Made by a program: the position numbers and the translations under genes
Part shown: in pieces, positions 7,355-8,610 of the stretch
Position numbering within the stretch: position 1 is the stretch's first letter
Layout of the letters: each line of letters opens with the position of its first letter
NCBI GenBank assembly: GCA_005792225.1
Contig: SXSP01000508.1
Span: 1 to 8,610, forward strand
Origin: Bdellovibrionales bacterium
Lineage (GTDB): Bacteria > Bdellovibrionota > Bdellovibrionia > Bdellovibrionales > JAMPXM01
DNA: 8,610 nucleotides
Reading direction: 5' to 3'
Notes under the pieces: model-generated
What the model was told of the DNA's origin: nothing
Database searches by the model: none
What the model saw: the letters and a program-made list of their open reading frames with translations, nothing else

Positions 7355-7944
7355 TTTGCGAGAGCCTGAAGAGTTTCGGCCACACCTTGGTAGCCCTCGG
7401 TGTACCAGTGCCACCAAGCCGAAATCATAAGGAGGTGCCCCGTCAAAATGAAGAAGTGGCTCCACATCTCCACACGGTCGGACTTCTGCGTAAAGTACCG
7501 GTGCCAGTGCATGCCCTCATCGATCAAGCTGTAGACGATGCTCAAGAAGATCATGATCAAAACCGGAAACCGCATGAACTCGCGATTTTCGTAGGCAAGG
7601 CAGAGACCCACGACGCTCGTGATGCCGGCGAAGATCGTGATGTGGTGGACAAGCTTCTCGCCCTTTTGCAAAGCCTCTTTGTAGATCGTGCGGTGCCCGA
7701 TCGTATCGATCGCGATCGCACCAACGAAAATCAAGGTTCCGATCGGAACGTTCCACGCGTAGGCGGGAAAGGTGACCCCGTTCATCCAACCCGCGAGGAA
7801 AAACGCCGACACGCTAAAGAGAAGGCCCGACATCAACCCGATCCAGCTCACGTAAACGAGCCAGTCTTGTTTGTCGAACTCGCGCGCGCGACCGATGTAG
7901 ATCAGGCTTTCGCGAAAGAAGCTGGGATTTTCGGCAGTGTTCAT
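7351..7944 (-). CDS. Uncharacterised histidine-rich polytopic membrane protein in carotenoid cassette
   Basis: A 197-residue membrane protein that I do not recognise. Five hydrophobic segments are visible at about 28-52, 64-79, 102-117, 126-141 and 163-178. Histidines cluster near helix ends: H84, H100, H101, H146, H148, H163, H170 and H179, with acidic residues D80, D142, E143 and E159 close by, and tryptophans W177, W178 and W180 near the C-terminal helix end. Such an arrangement is typical of membrane metal or haem sites, as in desaturases and hydroxylases, but the canonical HxxxH/HxxHH boxes are absent. The second and fourth hydrophobic segments and their following loops resemble each other (see findings). 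The start at ATG 7944 has GGAG six bases upstream and overlaps the synthase stop as ATGA; a TTG start at 7971 would add nine residues and is less likely. The stop overlaps the next start as GTGA. Position between a phytoene/squalene synthase and a glycosyltransferase suggests a role in modifying the isoprenoid end product. This role is inference. Confidence 0.88.
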   Translation of the reverse strand: MNTAENPSFFRESLIYIGRAREFDKQDWLVYVSWIGLMSGLLFSVSAFFLAGWMNGVTFPAYAWNVPIGTLIFVGAIAIDTIGHRTIYKEALQKGEKLVHHITIFAGITSVVGLCLAYENREFMRFPVLIMIFLSIVYSLIDEGMHWHRYFTQKSDRVEMWSHFFILTGHLLMISAWWHWYTEGYQGVAETLQALAK

Positions 7945-8610
7945 CTGAATCTCCGGGTGAAGGCGCGCCAAGTTCCTTGAAGGACGAGGCCGAGCTTATG
8001 AAGGAATCCGACATAGACTCTCTGATCGAGAATCTCAGGCCCACCGGCGCGAATTTTTCTACCGATCGCCGAGTAAATCGAACCCGCGATCGACACGGCT
8101 AGAGCCGCACGAAAAGGTAAATATTTAAGTCCAGCATAGCCCGAACGATAGAGCTCATCAGCGCGATCAAGGAGGCGCAAGACGACCGCGTAAACTCGCG
8201 GTCGTTGGCGCGCGCTCATTAACTCACCCGCATCGACTCCCGCCTCGCGAAGCCAAGTTGCGGGCAAATACACCCGTCCTCGTTCGAAATCTTCAGCCAC
8301 ATCGCGCGCGATGTTTGTGAGTTGCATCGCGACTCCGAGATCAATCGCGTTTCGATGGGCCACGCGGTCGCTGACTCCGGTGATGTGACACATCATCAAT
8401 CCCACGACGCCCGCAACATAATAGCTGTAGAGTTCAACTTCATCGAGCTTCTCGTAACGATGGCCGCTGACGTCCATCTCAAGACCCTTGATGAGTTCGA
8501 GCGGATATTGAATCGGAATCTCGTAGCGAGAACAGATTGATCTCAGACCCGCAAATTCGCCATCGAGTTCGCGATTCTCCTCAAACGCCATGACGGTTGC
8601 AGAGCGCAGC
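7941..8610 (-). CDS. crtB: Phytoene/squalene synthase family protein, C-terminal part (window edge)
   Basis: The C-terminal ~222 residues of a head-to-head prenyl synthase that condenses two prenyl diphosphates, probably geranylgeranyl diphosphate to phytoene, the first committed step of carotenoid synthesis. Counting from the methionine at 8591, GLEMD is at 36-40, YYVAGVVGLMM at 57-67, the second Asp-rich motif DVAED at 97-101 (after QLTNIAR), and RGRVYLP at 104-110. These are the family hallmarks for diphosphate/Mg binding. The reading frame stays open past 8591 to the right edge. That methionine has no ribosome binding site and lies well inside the family fold, so the true start and the first DxxxD motif are outside the window. 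It heads a cassette in which each gene overlaps the next by four bases. A diapophytoene (CrtM) or squalene (HpnC/HpnD) synthase is possible; the symbol rests on the glycosyltransferase neighbour and overall motif fit. Confidence 0.9.
   Translation of the reverse strand, partial: LRSATVMAFEENRELDGEFAGLRSICSRYEIPIQYPLELIKGLEMDVSGHRYEKLDEVELYSYYVAGVVGLMMCHITGVSDRVAHRNAIDLGVAMQLTNIARDVAEDFERGRVYLPATWLREAGVDAGELMSARQRPRVYAVVLRLLDRADELYRSGYAGLKYLPFRAALAVSIAGSIYSAIGRKIRAGGPEILDQRVYVGFLHKLGLVLQGTWRAFTRRFR
7951..7954 (-). promoter_or_regulatory. Ribosome binding site GGAG deciding the start of the 197-residue protein
   Basis: GGAG lies inside the last codons of the synthase gene, six bases before ATG 7944. 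It selects this ATG over the upstream in-frame TTG at 7971 and fits translation coupled to the synthase. Confidence 0.7.

Noticed and set aside
7698..7719. Cluster of GATC/CGATCG palindromes including GCGATCGC
   Set aside because: It is fully explained by codons for alternating Ala-Ile-Asp residues in a membrane helix; a single octamer does not indicate a repeat system.
7282..7980. Plus-strand open frame of 232 codons opposite the cassette
   Set aside because: It is charged and low in hydrophobic order, has no recognisable motif, and is antisense to three genes with clear motifs and overlapping starts.
1..8610. Mobile elements, CRISPR arrays, toxin-antitoxin or defence genes
   Set aside because: No transposase or integrase motifs, spaced repeats, terminal inverted repeats or defence domains were seen; the tRNA end shows no duplicated attachment site within the window.

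Overview
The window carries a bacterial gene block in which every supported gene reads leftward on the minus strand. From right to left it holds a carotenoid-type isoprenoid cassette, an exported nuclease/phosphatase-like lipoprotein, a pair of exported proteins of the DUF1592/DUF1588 and DUF1552 families, a large multi-pass membrane protein of GT-C type, and a tRNA-Ser. Several lipobox-bearing lipoproteins and a Tat signal point to a Gram-negative organism. DUF1592/DUF1552 pairs are known mainly from Planctomycetota, Myxococcota and Bdellovibrionota-like genomes. Together with the carotenoid genes, I lean towards a Bdellovibrionota or other former-deltaproteobacterial lineage, but this is inference and no single gene fixes the taxon.

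Region 6284-8610 is a tightly coupled cassette: a phytoene/squalene synthase (its N-terminus lies beyond the right edge), a 197-residue histidine-rich membrane protein that I cannot assign to a family, and a family 2 glycosyltransferase resembling carotenoid glucosyltransferases. The stop and start codons overlap as ATGA and GTGA, so the unknown membrane protein is very likely made together with the two enzymes. The expected logic is condensation of two prenyl diphosphates, an unknown membrane step, then glycosylation of the product.

Region 3431-6238 holds an endonuclease/exonuclease/phosphatase-fold lipoprotein 45 bases after the cassette and, after a 117-base gap, a 591-residue lipoprotein with DUF1587/1595/1592/1588/1585-type sections and a CxxCH motif. 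A Tat-exported DUF1552 protein (1919-3421) follows 9 bases later, with its ribosome binding site overlapping the previous stop codon. A 557-residue polytopic GT-C-like protein (209-1882) follows after 36 bases, and tRNA-Ser(GGA) closes the window at 3-92.

No insertion sequence, CRISPR array, phage gene or convincing intrinsic terminator was seen. No intergenic gap exceeds 120 bases. The most promising unknown is the 197-residue protein: its two halves share a TM-Asp-x3-His-x16-His-TM pattern with identical spacing, which suggests a duplicated metal- or haem-binding membrane unit within a carotenoid operon.
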